Source: Epiperipatus broadwayi
Taxonomy: Eukaryota; Onychophora; Udeonychophora; Euonychophora; Peripatidae
DNA: 64,000 nucleotides
Assembly: GCA_028023455.1 (NCBI GenBank)
Contig: JAQFVV010012402.1
Location: 16,556,935-16,620,934, forward strand
Direction: 5' to 3'
Shown: positions 1-12,605 of the stretch, in pieces
Position numbering within the stretch: the first letter of the stretch is position 1
Layout of the letters: every line of letters begins with the position of its first letter
Made by a program: the position numbers and the translations under genes
Notes under the pieces: model-generated
Told to the model about the DNA's origin: nothing
Seen by the model: the letters and a program-made list of their open reading frames with translations, nothing else
The model's database searches: none

Positions 1-465
1 CGATTTCAATTCAATTAGGGGTCTGCTGTGTAATGACTTTTACTTACAGTCCAATTCAACTCTGTAAATCTTTTATTTTGTAGTCTTTTCACTAATAACA
101 TTTTTATAGCTAAGAAATCAATCACATCCTCTGCAATATTTAGGTACTTTAATAATCTTTTTTCTTACAATAGCTTCCCATTTTAATTCACAAAATACTT
201 CCTATAAAATTGCTGTAAAAAATGGAGAGATGGAATCATTTTGTTTTTCTTTTTTTTCTGTTAGTCTTTGCACAATCTTGTAATCTTTTATTTTGATAAA
301 TATGTTTCAAAGTTTAACATTATTATGGATACCTGTTTTGATCTTTCAAAGCTTTCATTATTATAGCAACGTTTGTAGAGATGTTTGACTTTTTATTAAC
401 TACAAACCTAATACAGAGAGTCAATCCATATTCATTGGTTCTTTTTATAACTTCTTTTTATATCT
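1..465 (-). pseudogene. Degenerate RTE-clade reverse transcriptase fragment
   Basis: The stretch resembles, position by position, the minus-strand RTE relic at 15850-16180: the segment around 175-235 (cccattttaattca, then gctgtaaaa, then ggaatca) and the segment around 380-460 (tacaaacc, then tattcattggttctttttataact) occur in the same order. No open frame survives. It is the RT core of an old element cut by the window edge. The family is clear from the neighbouring copies; the exact limits are not. Confidence 0.5.
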
Positions 466-472
466 ATTTAAG

Positions 473-757
473 TAAAAGCTGGTAATAGATAAAATTTTGT
501 TCTGATCTGAACTCATAGTTGTTAATGATATAAATATGTAAATCTTATCAGCTCTGATAATGTTTAAAATTAACCATAAAATATTAGCAATCTGTTGTCA
601 AAGTGATATGTGAGTCCTGCCTTAATAACAGATTGCTGATATTCTATTGGTTAATTTTAAACATTGGCAGGGATAATATAATTTACATATTCATATATTA
701 TCATTAACAATCATGAGTTCAGATTTGAACAAAGTCCTATCTACTATCAGCTTTTAT
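473..757. mobile_element. Foldback MITE with ~125-bp arms
   Basis: The left arm from 474 (aaaagctggtaatagata) is the reverse complement, with about 15% mismatch, of the right arm ending at 756. The arms meet around a short centre near 600-625 (gatatgtgagtcctgcc). No coding capacity. It is a non-autonomous hairpin element; the parent transposase family cannot be told because no clear target duplication was seen. Confidence 0.7.
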
Positions 758-1315
758 TTTAGGCATTGACTGGAGTGATGTGATTTAAATATTATAACCA
801 ATTAGCTATGTCCATTATATAGATTAATACATATTGATGAATACTACAAGAAAAAAATACAGTTGTGCAAGGATCTATAAGTATATTTAAGTGAATCTTT
901 ATATAAACAGTTGTTTCTCTATCATGAGTAAAAATTTATTTTTGAGATTTTTTTTTACTATTCGTGAATTTTATGTCATAAAAATATATTGCTTAAGAAA
1001 TAAATTAAATGTAAAGCCATATACAGAATAAATCAATGACTTTAAAGAATCATATGGAGCTAAAATAATTTAAATGTGTATTTACAATGCATAGATGAAG
1101 TTGAATTTGCACTTTTTCCTATAAATGAGAAGTTAAATGAATCTGATTTTGATTATTATTGGCTTTAGTTTCTTTTTGAAACTTTTAAAATAAAGACCAG
1201 ATTAGCCTCGATTATTTTTTAGATGATTCAAAATAAGTATAGCTATAATTAACTGTAAGCATCACAGAATGTTATATTAGGTTAATATGGTTTACTATAT
1301 GTGTACATATGTGCT
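758..1315. other. AT-rich intergenic sequence, nothing recognised
   Basis: No open frame, repeat or RNA signature was seen on either strand. Confidence 0.5.
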
Positions 1316-1334
1316 AATCATTTCATATTTTTGC

Positions 1335-1395
1335 AGGATGGCTTAGTTGGTTAGAGCATTAACTCAAAATTCAAGCCTTTGCAAAGAGTTGCATT
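1335..1395 (+). repeat. tRNA-like SINE head or tRNA relic
   Basis: The segment ggatggcttagttggttaga is a strong match to a tRNA D-arm/A-box (TGGCTTAGTTGG), followed by gcattaactc and a weak B-box-like attcaagcc. The remainder does not fold into a full tRNA, so a tRNA-derived SINE 5' end or a decayed tRNA is more likely than a functional gene. Confidence 0.4.
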
Positions 1396-1399
1396 ATTA

Positions 1400-2255
1400 C
1401 TATGTCAGTGAAGTCCATGCTTTATTTTTATTATTTCATTACTGAATCTCATAGAAATAATATCTGTCTTCAAGCAAGAATTTTTGCCTTTGTTATTACG
1501 TAATATTTGCAATTAAAAATAGTTTTACTTAAACATGTATTTAACTATAAAAAGAAAATGTGTTTCAACCTTTTCTAACTAAACTAATAGAAATCTTGAT
1601 ACAGTTTTATGCTATATATAACACATTGTGGATGACCTTTTTTCAGATTACCTCATGGAATACCATGTCTTTCACTAATTGGGCATGCTATTTAAGTGAA
1701 ACTATTGTACATAGTGTTTTTAAAATACACTAATATTGACAAAATATACAGACATATATATGCTTAAAATGAAAAATAATAACTGTTAGATTTACAACAG
1801 ATAAGTCAGATAGGATTTTGAAATGAAAAATAACTACATAGTGTTGAATACTATAGAACATCTCAAGTACCATAAAGAGTGTATGTAGATCAATATTATC
1901 TTTAATCAATAAACAAAATTTAACTAAGTATTGACAAAGTTAAAAATGAGATTCTTTACAAATTAATTTTTCGATACAAAGTTGATGTAATTCAACTTCA
2001 GGATGCTTATTTCCTCTAACAATGTGTTTTTCCAAAACTTTTTGACTTTACATTAGTTCTCTTACTCGTAGAAAATTCTACTTTTCAAAGCTTTTCGATA
2101 TATGCACTGAAATAAGTAGTTTATCAACTTTTAAGGTTTTAAGTAATATGCACATATGTTATAGCATCAAACAAAATATGTTAAAGTGTCAAACAAAATA
2201 GTTTGAGAGAGTCAATTTCTGATTTGTTTTTTAATGATCTATTAATAATGAATTT
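1400..2255. other. AT-rich intergenic sequence, nothing recognised
   Basis: No supported gene or repeat. Confidence 0.5.
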
Positions 2256-2259
2256 ATTT

Positions 2260-2715
2260 ATACTATAGTAAACATAATAGTAAGGAAACCAAATTATACA
2301 TCACGTAACTTAACTACCTTATATTTACAAATGTAATATAATGAGCATGCTAATAGCTCTTAACAAGCTTTTTGATAAATGCTGCAAAAGAAAGGATTTA
2401 AAATCTCTATCTAGAATCATCCCTATCTCCAAACCGGTTTTGAGTTACTGGATTTCATTAAGACATATAGATGTCTGAAAATTTCAGATTTTCTTCTTAA
2501 TAGTTAAGTATTTAATAAATGCTAGGCTTTAGTTTGTATTTTAGAACTAGTGTCTGAATGTCCTAACGCTTCACTGATAAGCTCGAAACCAGTTTGGGAA
2601 TAGAGATAATTGTACATATTGATTTTAAATGCTTTCTCTTGTGGCAATTATCAAAAATATTGTTTGGAGCCATTAGCATACTCTTTGTATTATATTCTAT
2701 AGTAAGCATAACTTA
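2260..2715. mobile_element. Foldback element, ~200-bp imperfect arms
   Basis: The left arm (2340-2480: gagcatgctaatagctc, ttttgataaatgc, ctccaaaccggttttgag) matches in reverse complement the right arm (2520-2700: ctcgaaaccagtttggg, atgctttctcttgtgg, gccattagcatactc). The centre is near 2500. Non-coding and unlike the hairpin at 473-757, so it is a second foldback family. Confidence 0.65.
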
Positions 2716-5680
2716 ATTCTAATTCTTGAAATTAATATTGACCTAATTGAAAATAAGCCAGTCTCAAGATGGAATTTAAAGAGAGCTTACTGGAATCAGT
2801 ATAATGGATGAATTTAAATTTTAATATCTTACTCTATTCCTTTTTTGCTATAATACAATTAGTATATTTAAAAATTCAATTGCTCTTTAAAAGTCACCTA
2901 GGTTTAGATATTCCAGCAGTTTTTGTCAGGTTAGATTAAATTCTTATTAAATAATTGCAATCTTAAATAGTAGTTATACATATTAATCATTTTCACCAGG
3001 AAACATTTGTTATTAATAAATCTAGGCTAATCTCTTATGTATATTTTCTTAATCATCCACATCAAGCATATTTTTATATGTGATCTTGGTTATGACTAGT
3101 AGCTTAATCTATTTGAACATAATTCTAGTCATTTTATTTTAAACCTGGTCTATTACTATGTATATGTAAAGTTATATATTTGCATATGCAAAGTTTAATG
3201 TGTAATCCTTTTTTATTACAATTTAATACATTATTTGAAAAATGCTCTCTCACAAATTGCAATTATATGTAATTTGTACTAATAGTTTATGGTCATATAT
3301 TAACAAAAATAAAAAAAGGGTGAATTTATTTCTTTTAAAATATTAAATATGCTACTATTCCAAGTTATATTTTAAATTCTTTATATTCCTTTATTAATTT
3401 GAGTCTTTTTGTTACTTATGAAAAAAGTGACAGCTTAAACCAAACAATTGTTGCATTTTAAATATCTGTTGATGCTTTTTTTATAATGGCACAAGCTCAG
3501 TTCTACATAGCAAGATATAACTATCATGCTAATATAAGACTGAAGTTTTCATTTGATAATGTTTAATCATAGATTCAGTACATTTAAGAAGCTTGTATTG
3601 AGACTACTGTTTTAGTTCTGCTTTATTACATTATCAGCCTATTTATAATATCCATTTTAATTAAATATGAACACTGACAAAATATAAATAATACTCTCAT
3701 TGCAGATGCATTTAAGTCAATTTGTAAATTGGGTCTACTTTATTTAAAAATCATATCTAATTTTAATAATGCACTCAACTTATTAAGAAATAGCATTGTG
3801 TTTTTAAGGTATTGATTTATTTTATGGCACATATAATTAAGTTATGGAAGAATACATATGAAAAAAGTGATTATACAGAAAGTGGATTATTGATTTTTAT
3901 GCTGGGTTTGGGAAAATATAAGGGGGATTTAGATATAAAGGCCATAGAGTTGACAACGATTATGTTGTGGAAATGTGATGGAGCAGAATATGCAAAAACA
4001 TAGACTGGTGCATGGAAAATAAAGTGGCTAACAGATTTCTCTGGGCATAATTGTTGAGAGATTCTAGACTCCATTTAAGGAGAAGCTACAGTACATCACC
4101 TCACATCATGTGAATATTTCATATTATCTTTCTTATTAATATGGTTGATTAAAACCCTTTTAGATATAAAAGACATCTTTTAAAATATTAAAGTTGAGAA
4201 AACAACTAATAAAATTTTTTTAAGCCTTTGATATATTATATGATATTAATAACATTAAGATTATGCAGATGCATAAAGAATGGTGATCATGTGATTGATA
4301 ATTTTAATATCAAGATGACTATGGAAGATTTTAACAAAAAGCAAATTGAGGCTATTTCATATGTATTGTGAATGAATTTTGTATTACAATACCAGTCTTA
4401 TTATTTAGTAAACTTTTGAGATCAAACAGAAATATCAGTTTATGAATAAATTTTAAATGTCAGATAGCCATAATTATCAAGGAATTAGCAAATAAAAACT
4501 ATTACTTATTATAATTGGTGGATTGATTACAATACTAGTTTGTTGATCATTAATCTTGTATATTTTATCAAAGTCACTAGCTTCTTGTTGAAGAACACCA
4601 TCTTTGAAAGTTGAATAATTAGTTTCTGTTTCATACTAGGTTTTTGAATGTAAAATTGATAATTACATGAAGAAAAGGACTTGATGTCTATGGACTAAAT
4701 GTTAGCATTTGTGTTCTAAAATTAGTCAGTCACAATTCCTTTTATGTATTATAAAATATTAGAATGTCATTGACTTATGCAAAAAATTAAGTTTCATTCC
4801 CTAAATGTTCTGTGCATTACAATGCAGTGGTAAAGTTGCAGATATGAGATCTAAAAATTCTTAGATTAATTTTCTTCTAATAAAGTAAAAAAAAAAAGAT
4901 AATGGAATCATGGGTGCTTAAAAGTCACCATAATGTTTTAAACAATTGTATGATTAATTTTTTCATTGATCTGAATATAAGATAAATATATGTTAGCCTC
5001 TTATATACAGATTGCATAAGAAAATTAAACTATTTATATTATGGTCAACATCATACCAATTTTACCTTTCTATTTAGTATATGTATAATTTAACTATTGT
5101 GAGGAATTCAGAAGTCAAGATGATGAGATTATGAATCAAACTCTAAAAGTTAATAAGATTAGAAAAACATTTTTTGTTTTAAAAATAAATTTATTCACAA
5201 TTAAAACACTGCATTTTTTAAACATAGTAAATAAACAGAAAAATGATAGTCAATGCATTTGCATAATATTTAATCATAAAACATAATTGACAGAATTTTA
5301 TAATAAACATTATAACTGCACAAATATAATCAATAGAAAATTCATGAAAATAGCTCAAATGTTAAGTTATTGTTCAATTAAGCATAATTACAATTGGTTA
5401 TGCAATTATAATAATATATCGAACATAGTTACCTGATATAAGTTATGATAATTGTAGCAATTTACAATCACACATATCTTTTCACTCTGATTCTTTATAA
5501 TTTTCTCAAAAAGTTATTTTATCCAATTAGTTTTTTTTCCTTTTTTTTTTTTTTTAGCTCTTGATCACCTGTCTAGTAGTCATTTAATTTTTCAATTATT
5601 TTTTTCTTTTTTTTAGTAGTTTCAGGTGTCAGTTTAATGATTATTTTCATTTTGGATTTTATATTATTAATTTTTGTAGC
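2716..5680. other. AT-rich intergenic sequence
   Basis: Nearly 3 kb without a supportable gene. The short open frame at 3812-4003 lies in a slightly GC-richer patch (3900-4080) but shows no domain or signal peptide. Several poly-A/T runs, such as 5530-5610, are simple sequence. Confidence 0.5.
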
Positions 5681-5684
5681 TCCT

Positions 5685-6330
5685 AATTTGAAATTTAATA
5701 AATTTTATATCACATTAACATAAGCTGAAATGGTAATGATTTTGGATGATTATTACATGAGGCTTATTGAAAGTGTCTGTCAATGCTATTTTCCTTCTAC
5801 ATTCTTATTTATGAAATCGATTATCTAGTTGGACTGTTAATGCCTAGCTTTTAGCAAAAGCTTTGCATATGATTCATGTAAACTCCATACCTTTATGTTG
5901 CTTGGCAAAAATCATTGTTTATCTTGTAATGAATTCAATTTTACTTCAGACTGCCAAGTTGAGCTTCTCACTGTTCACATCACTACAGTTGAACTGATAT
6001 CAAGCAACCCACAAAGACTTCTGAAGTTTAATAATTTCTATATCATATTAACATAAACTGAGACAGTCATGATTTTAGTGGATTTATACATAAAGCTTAT
6101 TGAAAATATCTGTCAATGCTATTTTACTTCTACATTGTGATTATCTAGTTGGATTGTCAATGCTCAGCTTTTAACAAAAGCTTAGCATATGATTCTTGTA
6201 AACTCTACCTTTATGTTGCTTGGCAAAAACCATTGTTTATCTAATAATGAATTCAATTTTACTTCAGACTGCCAAGTTTGAGCTTCTTACTGTTTACTTC
6301 GTCACAGCTGAACTGATACCGAACACCCCA
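5685..6330. repeat. Two-copy tandem duplication, ~330-bp unit
   Basis: Unit 1 (about 5685-6025) and unit 2 (about 6026-6330) share long blocks in direct order: ttgaaagtgtctgtcaatgc versus ttgaaaatatctgtcaatgc, then gattatctagttgga, then tttatgttgcttggcaaaaa, then acttcagactgccaagtt. Unit 2 has a small deletion after ctacatt. No coding potential. Other copies were not found in the window. Confidence 0.75.
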
Positions 6331-7600
6331 CAACTACCCTTTTTTCAAAAAATACATCTGATACTTTTTCATGCAATCACATAGTAAGTACCTCAGAAAT
6401 TATTGCATTAAGTTTTGACAAATTGATATTTTCTTTATAAAATTTTTTTCTAAAAAAATTATATGTAAGCCTTAATTATTTGGAAAACAAATAATTATTT
6501 GGCAAACAATATTTTTTTAATTAACTGATGAACAATTCTAAAGAAATCTTAATATCTTGTTTTTGCCTTCCTCTCTTTCTCTTTTTTTTTAAATTAATTG
6601 ATAAACACTATTTAGATCTTTTTTTGATGCATTGTAAGCATCTTGGATCTGAAAAATAGTATCACTATCCTATTAATTCTGACAATGGCACTCTTATATG
6701 ATAATCAATAATAATAATATTTCAAACAGGTGGAAATAAATTTTAAACATCCTTGATTAATGATCGAAGAAGTGAGATGAAAATTTTAATTATTTATCTA
6801 CTCATTTAAATTTGGACAAAAACATCCAGCTTACTGAAATCAAAACAGTATAATCTTAACAATAGAAAGTTCATATATCTTAATAGGTTGCCTGGAAAAG
6901 TTTAAAAATGTAATGATAGGTTAATTTAAAAAATATTGGAATTTTTTAAGGAGCATCTATACTCATGAAGTTATGCTGTAAGATTTTAAAGTGCTTCCAT
7001 TGTTCTAATTTTTAAAAATAGAAAGATAAGATTACTGTAATTATCATGCAATATCATTATTATCTGCTATATATTTTCAAGGATTTTTTAAAGTCAATTG
7101 CTTCTTGTCATAAAAGAATGGTTACTAATATCTCGGGGTAGTTTTAGAGAATCAATGAGCATTATAGAGATGGTTTTGTTGCCAGTAAATGCAAGAAAAA
7201 TATCAGGAATAAAAGTGATTTATCAATTTTTATTGATTTGATTAAGACCGATAACAGTTTGAAATTACTCAGCAAAACCAAAAATCATATTTAGCTAGCC
7301 CTCCAGCTCTTTTATGTCTAGAGTTTTCTTTACTTTTATTTTTTTTTAAATATTTTAATTAATCCTCCAGATTCACTTTTACTGGAAAAGAAAATATACT
7401 GGTTGACTAGTTCTTAATTTACACTAGTCTGCAAATCTTATCAAGATTAAAATAAGGTAAGAAAACTTAACTGCCCCTAAAGACAAGAAATAATTTGCAT
7501 CCCAATGCAACTGTATTTTTCCAAATGTTTCATAATAGACTTATAGAATTCCTGCCTTTAGCTGAAAGTTTGGCTATCAATTAGTAAAATCTGTTAATTG
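6331..7600. other. AT-rich intergenic sequence, nothing recognised
   Basis: No gene or clear repeat. Confidence 0.5.
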
Positions 7601-7616
7601 CAAAAAAAGAATGAGT

Positions 7617-9205
7617 AAACCCTTCATCAATATCATGTCCCAGAAGTGTACATCCGAATAATAGGCAACTTACTCTTCAACCATTCCATCTTTACATCTC
7701 TCGATGGCAGGTTATCACCTGGGTTCAGGCCACACCTCTCCATACCCCAAGGCTCCCCACTCAGTATCCTCTGCTTCATCTCCTACCTCAACCCTTTCCT
7801 TAAAGAAATTGAAGCTCGCCTCTCTGGAGTCTATGTACCAGCACTGAAACACCAAGTGCACCACATTTCATATGTAGACGACATACTTACCTCAACTACA
7901 ACAAATCATCAACACATATGCTAGCAAATACAACCTTCACATCAATCATTCAAAATCTTCTGCATAGAAAATTTAAACAGGCACTACCATAGCTTCACCA
8001 TTTATCTCTGAGCCACAAAATTTTCTGGGCTTTTCTGTGGCTAAGTCATTCACAGAAATGAGGAAACAGCTACAAACATCAATCCTGGAGAAGACCCAGA
8101 AATTGGTCAATTCTTTGTCTCACAAATTACTCTGTCAGGGAAAACAGCCCTCCTGAACATGATTGTTTTCCCTTGCATCAATTACTATATGCCTGTTCTC
8201 AAACCCACACAGCGCTTCTTGTCCAGCATAAATTCTATCTGCACTAAGTTATTCTGGAAAAGAAAAATTGTTGCCATTAGCCTGGCTAAACTTCAAAGGT
8301 CCAAGGAACTAAACGGCCTAGGCCTACCCTCAATAAACACTTTCTATGCACAAAAATCTTTCAATTCCATGCACAGTTCCTTCCTGGAGGCACAAGATCC
8401 TCCACCATTCAAAAGCAAGTGGATCTCTGATATCTGAACCCACATCAAAAAATTTGCAATCCCAACAGCTCAAACACTACAAAACAAAAGAACATATTGT
8501 GAAATATACAAGCTGATTCACCCCAGCCAAGTACCTCTCCAAGCAGAGCTTGGCATAAACAACAAACTCCTAATCAAAAAGACCAATAGATGGTATTTGG
8601 AACCTCACATATAGATTTCCTTGTAAAGCTGAATCTCCTCTCTGCCCACTAACCACTTCCTGGTGTGCAAGAGGAGATTATCATGCCTCAACACCCTTTG
8701 CCAAATCTGCTCATCAGATGAAGAAACTATTCAGCATGTATTAGCTGTCCTTATCTCAGTCAGATTCGGCACCTTATCTACAAAGGGAACACAACCAATG
8801 CACAAAACATATCCATTAAGCATGTCATCAAAAACGGCACCTTCTCTCTCATCAGATTGTCCATCTTCCTCACATTTGCAATCTGGCTTACCAGGTGTAA
8901 GCTCATTTTTATGCAAGGAAATCTTAATGCTTGCCAGACCTTTCTCGAGCTACTTGCCAAGATAAAACAAAGAGATAAACTGTTGGCTCCTGAATGGCTT
9001 TTCAGAGACACTTGGACAAGCATCTCTTTCCCAAGCAGATGAACGCTCACCTTGAGAAATTCAAAGCACCCACACTTACACCATGATGCAGCCATCTAGT
9101 GTTACAATGATAGCATAAGGTGACAAGATTACCTGGACTCTTTGTTTTACTTAGCTCATGTAACATATATAGTCCCAATAAAGTTTTTTTTGGAAAAAAA
9201 AAAAA
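7617..9205 (+). mobile_element. 5'-truncated L1/Tx1-like non-LTR retrotransposon with TSD and poly(A)
   Basis: A distinctly GC-richer block against its surroundings. Separate frames encode RT pieces in the correct order: IPQGSPLSILCF then YVDD (7646-7924), a downstream LFWKRK ... GLGLPSIN segment (8159-8437) typical of the post-RT region of L1/Tx1-type elements, and a Cys/His-like CQICSSDEETIQHVL (8690-8745). The 3' end has AATAAA at 9177 and a poly(A) run. The direct repeat aaaaaaagaatgagt flanks the body (about 7602-7616 and 9199-9213), marking target-primed insertion. It starts inside the RT, so it was dead on arrival, and later frameshifts broke the frame. The clade is inferred from motif style only. 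Confidence 0.8.
7646..8437 (+). pseudogene. Reverse transcriptase relic (PQGSP and YVDD boxes)
   Basis: Coding remnant within the truncated element. It includes RT motif 4-like IPQGSPLS, the catalytic-loop YVDDI about 60 residues later, and the thumb/post-RT region read in another frame. At least one frameshift and several stops separate these blocks. RNA-dependent DNA synthesis was the ancestral role; the copy cannot be functional because the 5' half, including any endonuclease, is absent. Confidence 0.75.
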
Positions 9206-9582
9206 GAATGAGTCTACTTAATTTTTTCATTTCTTTTTTTAGAAAAACATACAAGACAAAATATATATATATATTTTTTTTTCCTTTCCAAATTTATAAC
9301 TGAAATGTATTTCAATAAAAACAATATATATACACACACCTATCATTCAGTCATACACACACCTGCATATATATTTTTTTAATAAAGAGGGAGAAAATTA
9401 GCTCTGATCTATCACCCTAGGTTTATATTACTTTTAAATAAATATCATGATGCTCTGTGTGTGTATGCATAAAGACTGCTTCAATATATAAAACATCAAC
9501 TCATTTACTTACTAATTTTAAAAAATTAAAAGCATACGAAGTGGTTGAAAGAAAAGCTATAAAGAGTGCAAAATATTAAAAG
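9206..9582. other. Low-complexity AT/AC-rich stretch
   Basis: Runs of (AT)n near 9260-9275 and short (CA)n tracts near 9333-9360; nothing coding. Confidence 0.6.
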
Positions 9583-9738
9583 CTTAGCATTTTCGAGGTG
9601 GGTTACCTCATTAAAAATAAATGGAAAATTATATAGTGTATATTTATATATTTCTCTGTACTTAGCACTTTAGAGGTGGGTTGCCTCATTAAAAATGAGT
9701 AGAAAATTATATAATGTATATTTATATATTTCTCTGTT
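9583..9738. repeat. 78-bp tandem duplication at the left arm boundary
   Basis: Two adjacent copies each run from cttagca(t/c)ttt through gaggtgggtt(a/g)cctcatt to tatttatatatttctctgt. Only the 3' part of the second copy (from about 9690) is matched in the right arm, so the outer breakpoint of the inverted duplication falls within this tandem. Confidence 0.7.
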
Positions 9739-10307
9739 CACTTTGTATTATTGTTTTAAGTTATTTAAATGAGAATGAAAAGAGATAAAAGAAGGAAGAA
9801 AGAGAAAAAAAAAAAGTAAGAAAAAAATTATTTTGTATATTATATTTGTAGTTTTATTATTGCTCTGCTGTTGTTGTTATTATCATCATCATCATTAGTA
9901 TTGTTTTTAATTACTTTTATATAAATAAAAGACAGATATCACTACATATGTAATGTAAATTGAAACTAAAATAGTTTAAAATATTTGTCATAAAAGTTTT
10001 TCTGTATTATATATACATTTATTGCTGTTATAAATGATATTTTATATTGTGTGATTGATTAAACTATTATATTAGTATAGAGTTACTTTGACCATTTAAA
10101 GATAGTTTCCAATTATTTAAAAATTTATTGTATTATTTTTGTGCATTTATCAATTTTACACATGACGTTTTCTTCAGATACATATTTACCATTAGTCATT
10201 GTGCAAAATATGAAAATATTTTTTAAGAAATGAAGAGATATTTACATCGTGTGAGAAGAATTAAGATGTGTTTTGTACATATTGGAATTTGTTAACTTAT
10301 ACCATGT

Positions 10308-11330
10308 TTACATAAGTTTGTATAAACTAATAATCAGCATTAAGCTAATGCACGTGAGCTTTGTGGATTTTAACAATAAATGAATACTCTCATTTTTCAA
10401 ATACAAGATAAAGTCTTTGTGAAAGAATAGAATGCATCCATCTATTCTTTTAACCCAAATGTTTATGTATGGACAAATCTTAAGTATCTGGAAATGAGAG
10501 CATGAAGATATTAAACAATCACTTTAAATTACTTTTACTATATCTGAATGAATGACACCTGTGAAATTTACTAGAATTTATGATACGTCATTCTTAAATA
10601 AAATTAAACATATGTAAATAAGATATTTATATTATATAGCATGATGTTTTTAAATTGTAATAAACTAATAATCAGCATTAAGCTAATGCACACGAGCTTT
10701 GTGGATTTTAACAATAAATGAATACTCTCATTTTTCAAATACAAGATAAAGTCTTTGTGAAAGAGTAGAATGAATCCGCCTATTCTTTCAACCCAAACAT
10801 TTAAGTATGGGCAAATCTTAAGTATTTTGAAAATGCGAGCATGAAGATATTAAACAATCACTTTAAATTACTTTTAGTATGTCTAAATGAATGATGCACA
10901 TGTGCATTAGCTTAATGCTGATTATTAGTTTATTACAATTGAAAAATATCGTGCTATATAAAATAAATATCTTATTTACATATGTTTAATTTCATTTACA
11001 AATGACGTATCGTAAATTCTACTAAATTTCACAGGCACCATTCATTCAGACATAGTAAAAGTAATTTAAAGTGATTGTTTAATATTTTCACGCTCTCATT
11101 TTCAGATACTTAAGATTTGCCCATACTTAAGCGTTTGGGTTGAAAGAATAGATGGAATCATTCTATTCTTTCATGAAGACTTTAGCTTGTATTTGAAAAA
11201 TGAGAGTATTCATTTATTGTTAAAATCCACAAAGCGCATGTGCATTAGCTTAATGCTGATTATTAGTTTATTACAGTTTAAAAACATTGCGTTATATAAA
11301 ATAAATATTTTATTTACATAAGTTTGTATA
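10308..11330. mobile_element. Composite direct/inverted foldback insertion, left arm only
   Basis: Three copies of a ~330-bp unit beginning aactaataatcagcattaag: two head-to-tail (10326 on and about 10662 on, the second truncated near 10895) and one inverted (10900-11270), so the block folds into a long hairpin. It is flanked by direct repeats ttacataagtttgtata (10308-10324 and 11314-11330). The right arm has a single acaaacttacataaat at this point (about 55970-55985) and no unit, which supports insertion after the arms were formed. Confidence 0.7.
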
Positions 11331-11969
11331 TTTATACAGAGAATTTCAATAATGCAATGAATTCATTTATTTAACTACCAATAAATCCTCTACCAGATTA
11401 TTATGATGGTTTACTTTGTATGTCATTAATTTGATATCATTTATCTCTTTTCTAAAAAATTGATCCAATCCTAATTAGGTGTTTAGAAACTCCAAGAGAT
11501 ATTCAATTTACATCAATGAATTGATTTATATGCTATGCATAATTTGAAATATAAGCTACTTATAATAATGTATTATATAGTTTGCCTTATACATAATAAG
11601 GTAATATTATAATATTAGTTCCATACTAATAATAATGAGATTAACATTTTTTACCAAACATTTTTAACATAATTTAATACCAAGGCAAAAATGTCTTAAA
11701 ATATTAACAAATGTGGGTTGGAAATTTTCATAACATAGAATTTATGTAAGTCAGATACCTTCTAAAATTAAGTTTTATTAAAACAACTGATATTAACTTA
11801 TGTAAATAAGCAGAAATTTAAAACTTGAGACAATTTATAATTACTACTGAAATTCCAGCACAACATTATTTGTAACAAAATCTTTAGCTAGCTAAAAATA
11901 GCAATACTGGTAATATAAGAAGTTACATGATCACTATTTCTTATGCTTGCTCTTAACTGTTATCAAAGG

Positions 11970-12209
11970 AGGCAAAACTCTATGCATATTGCTACTCAGT
12001 GCAAGCCAGAGTAATCAATGGATGCCAGAAGGCTTGTGCATAAAATCCCCAGATCCAAGACTCCTCACTGACGAAGGCCACAAGTCAAAAATTAGTCTGG
12101 GGATATTGGATGAGTAGGCACTAGATGGGGATTTTATGCACAAGACTTCTGGCATCCATAGATTACTCTGGCTTGCATTAAGTGGCAATACGTAAAGAGA
12201 GTTTTGCCT
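11970..12209. mobile_element. Foldback MITE, ~80-bp terminal inverted repeats
   Basis: It starts aggcaaaactctatgcata and ends with the complementary gagttttgcct. The arms include gcaagccagagtaatcaatg and its inverse cattactctggcttgc-like block, plus a shared ataaaatcccc. The centre near 12050-12120 contains agatccaagactcctcactg. The same element sits at the homologous place in the right arm (55059-55299), so it predates the duplication. Related shorter copies are at 26530, 43385 and 63505. Confidence 0.8.
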
Positions 12210-12507
12210 GTTTTAATATAAGAAGTCCACTTATTCCAAATAGTTGTATTCCAATTAGTAAATATGCATCTTCAAGCATCATTTAAACCACTTGGGTAGA
12301 TTTTATTTGTAGATTATTAATGCAAGCACTGTTTTTGAATTTCCACAATAGTGTTTTTATGACTGAATATATATTATGTATAGTCTACTAATGACAAACT
12401 GTTGCAGTGAAAACTTATAAGTCCATATTTATTCTTTACTTTATGTTTCTTGAGTTTTCTTATAAATGTAAATATGTACTGAAATTTTAGCAGACATTTT
12501 TGTGAAA

Positions 12508-12605
12508 GTAAGAAAATGAGATTATTTTTGCTAGGAAAATAAATATTAAATTTTGTAATATATTTCATTTTATATAAATATTAATTTTTTTTTTTTTTTT
12601 TTTAG
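12508..12605 (+). promoter_or_regulatory. 3' splice site (polypyrimidine tract + AG) before the LRR exon; possible short intron
   Basis: A run of 16 or more T residues ends in tttag at 12601-12605. The same acceptor is kept in the right arm (54607-54606 on the minus strand). A donor-like gtaaga lies at 12508 and a similar one in the right arm, so an intron of about 98 bp is possible. The acceptor is well supported by its conservation; the donor is a guess. Confidence 0.6.

Noticed and set aside
3812-4074. Overlapping 63- and 67-codon frames on opposite strands
   Set aside because: No domain, signal peptide, splice sites or repeat in the other arm; length is expected by chance in such AT-rich sequence.
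6531-6560. ctgatgaacaatt...gaaa near 6525, a partial hammerhead-like word match
   Set aside because: No stem II between the two core words and no stem I complement, so chance.
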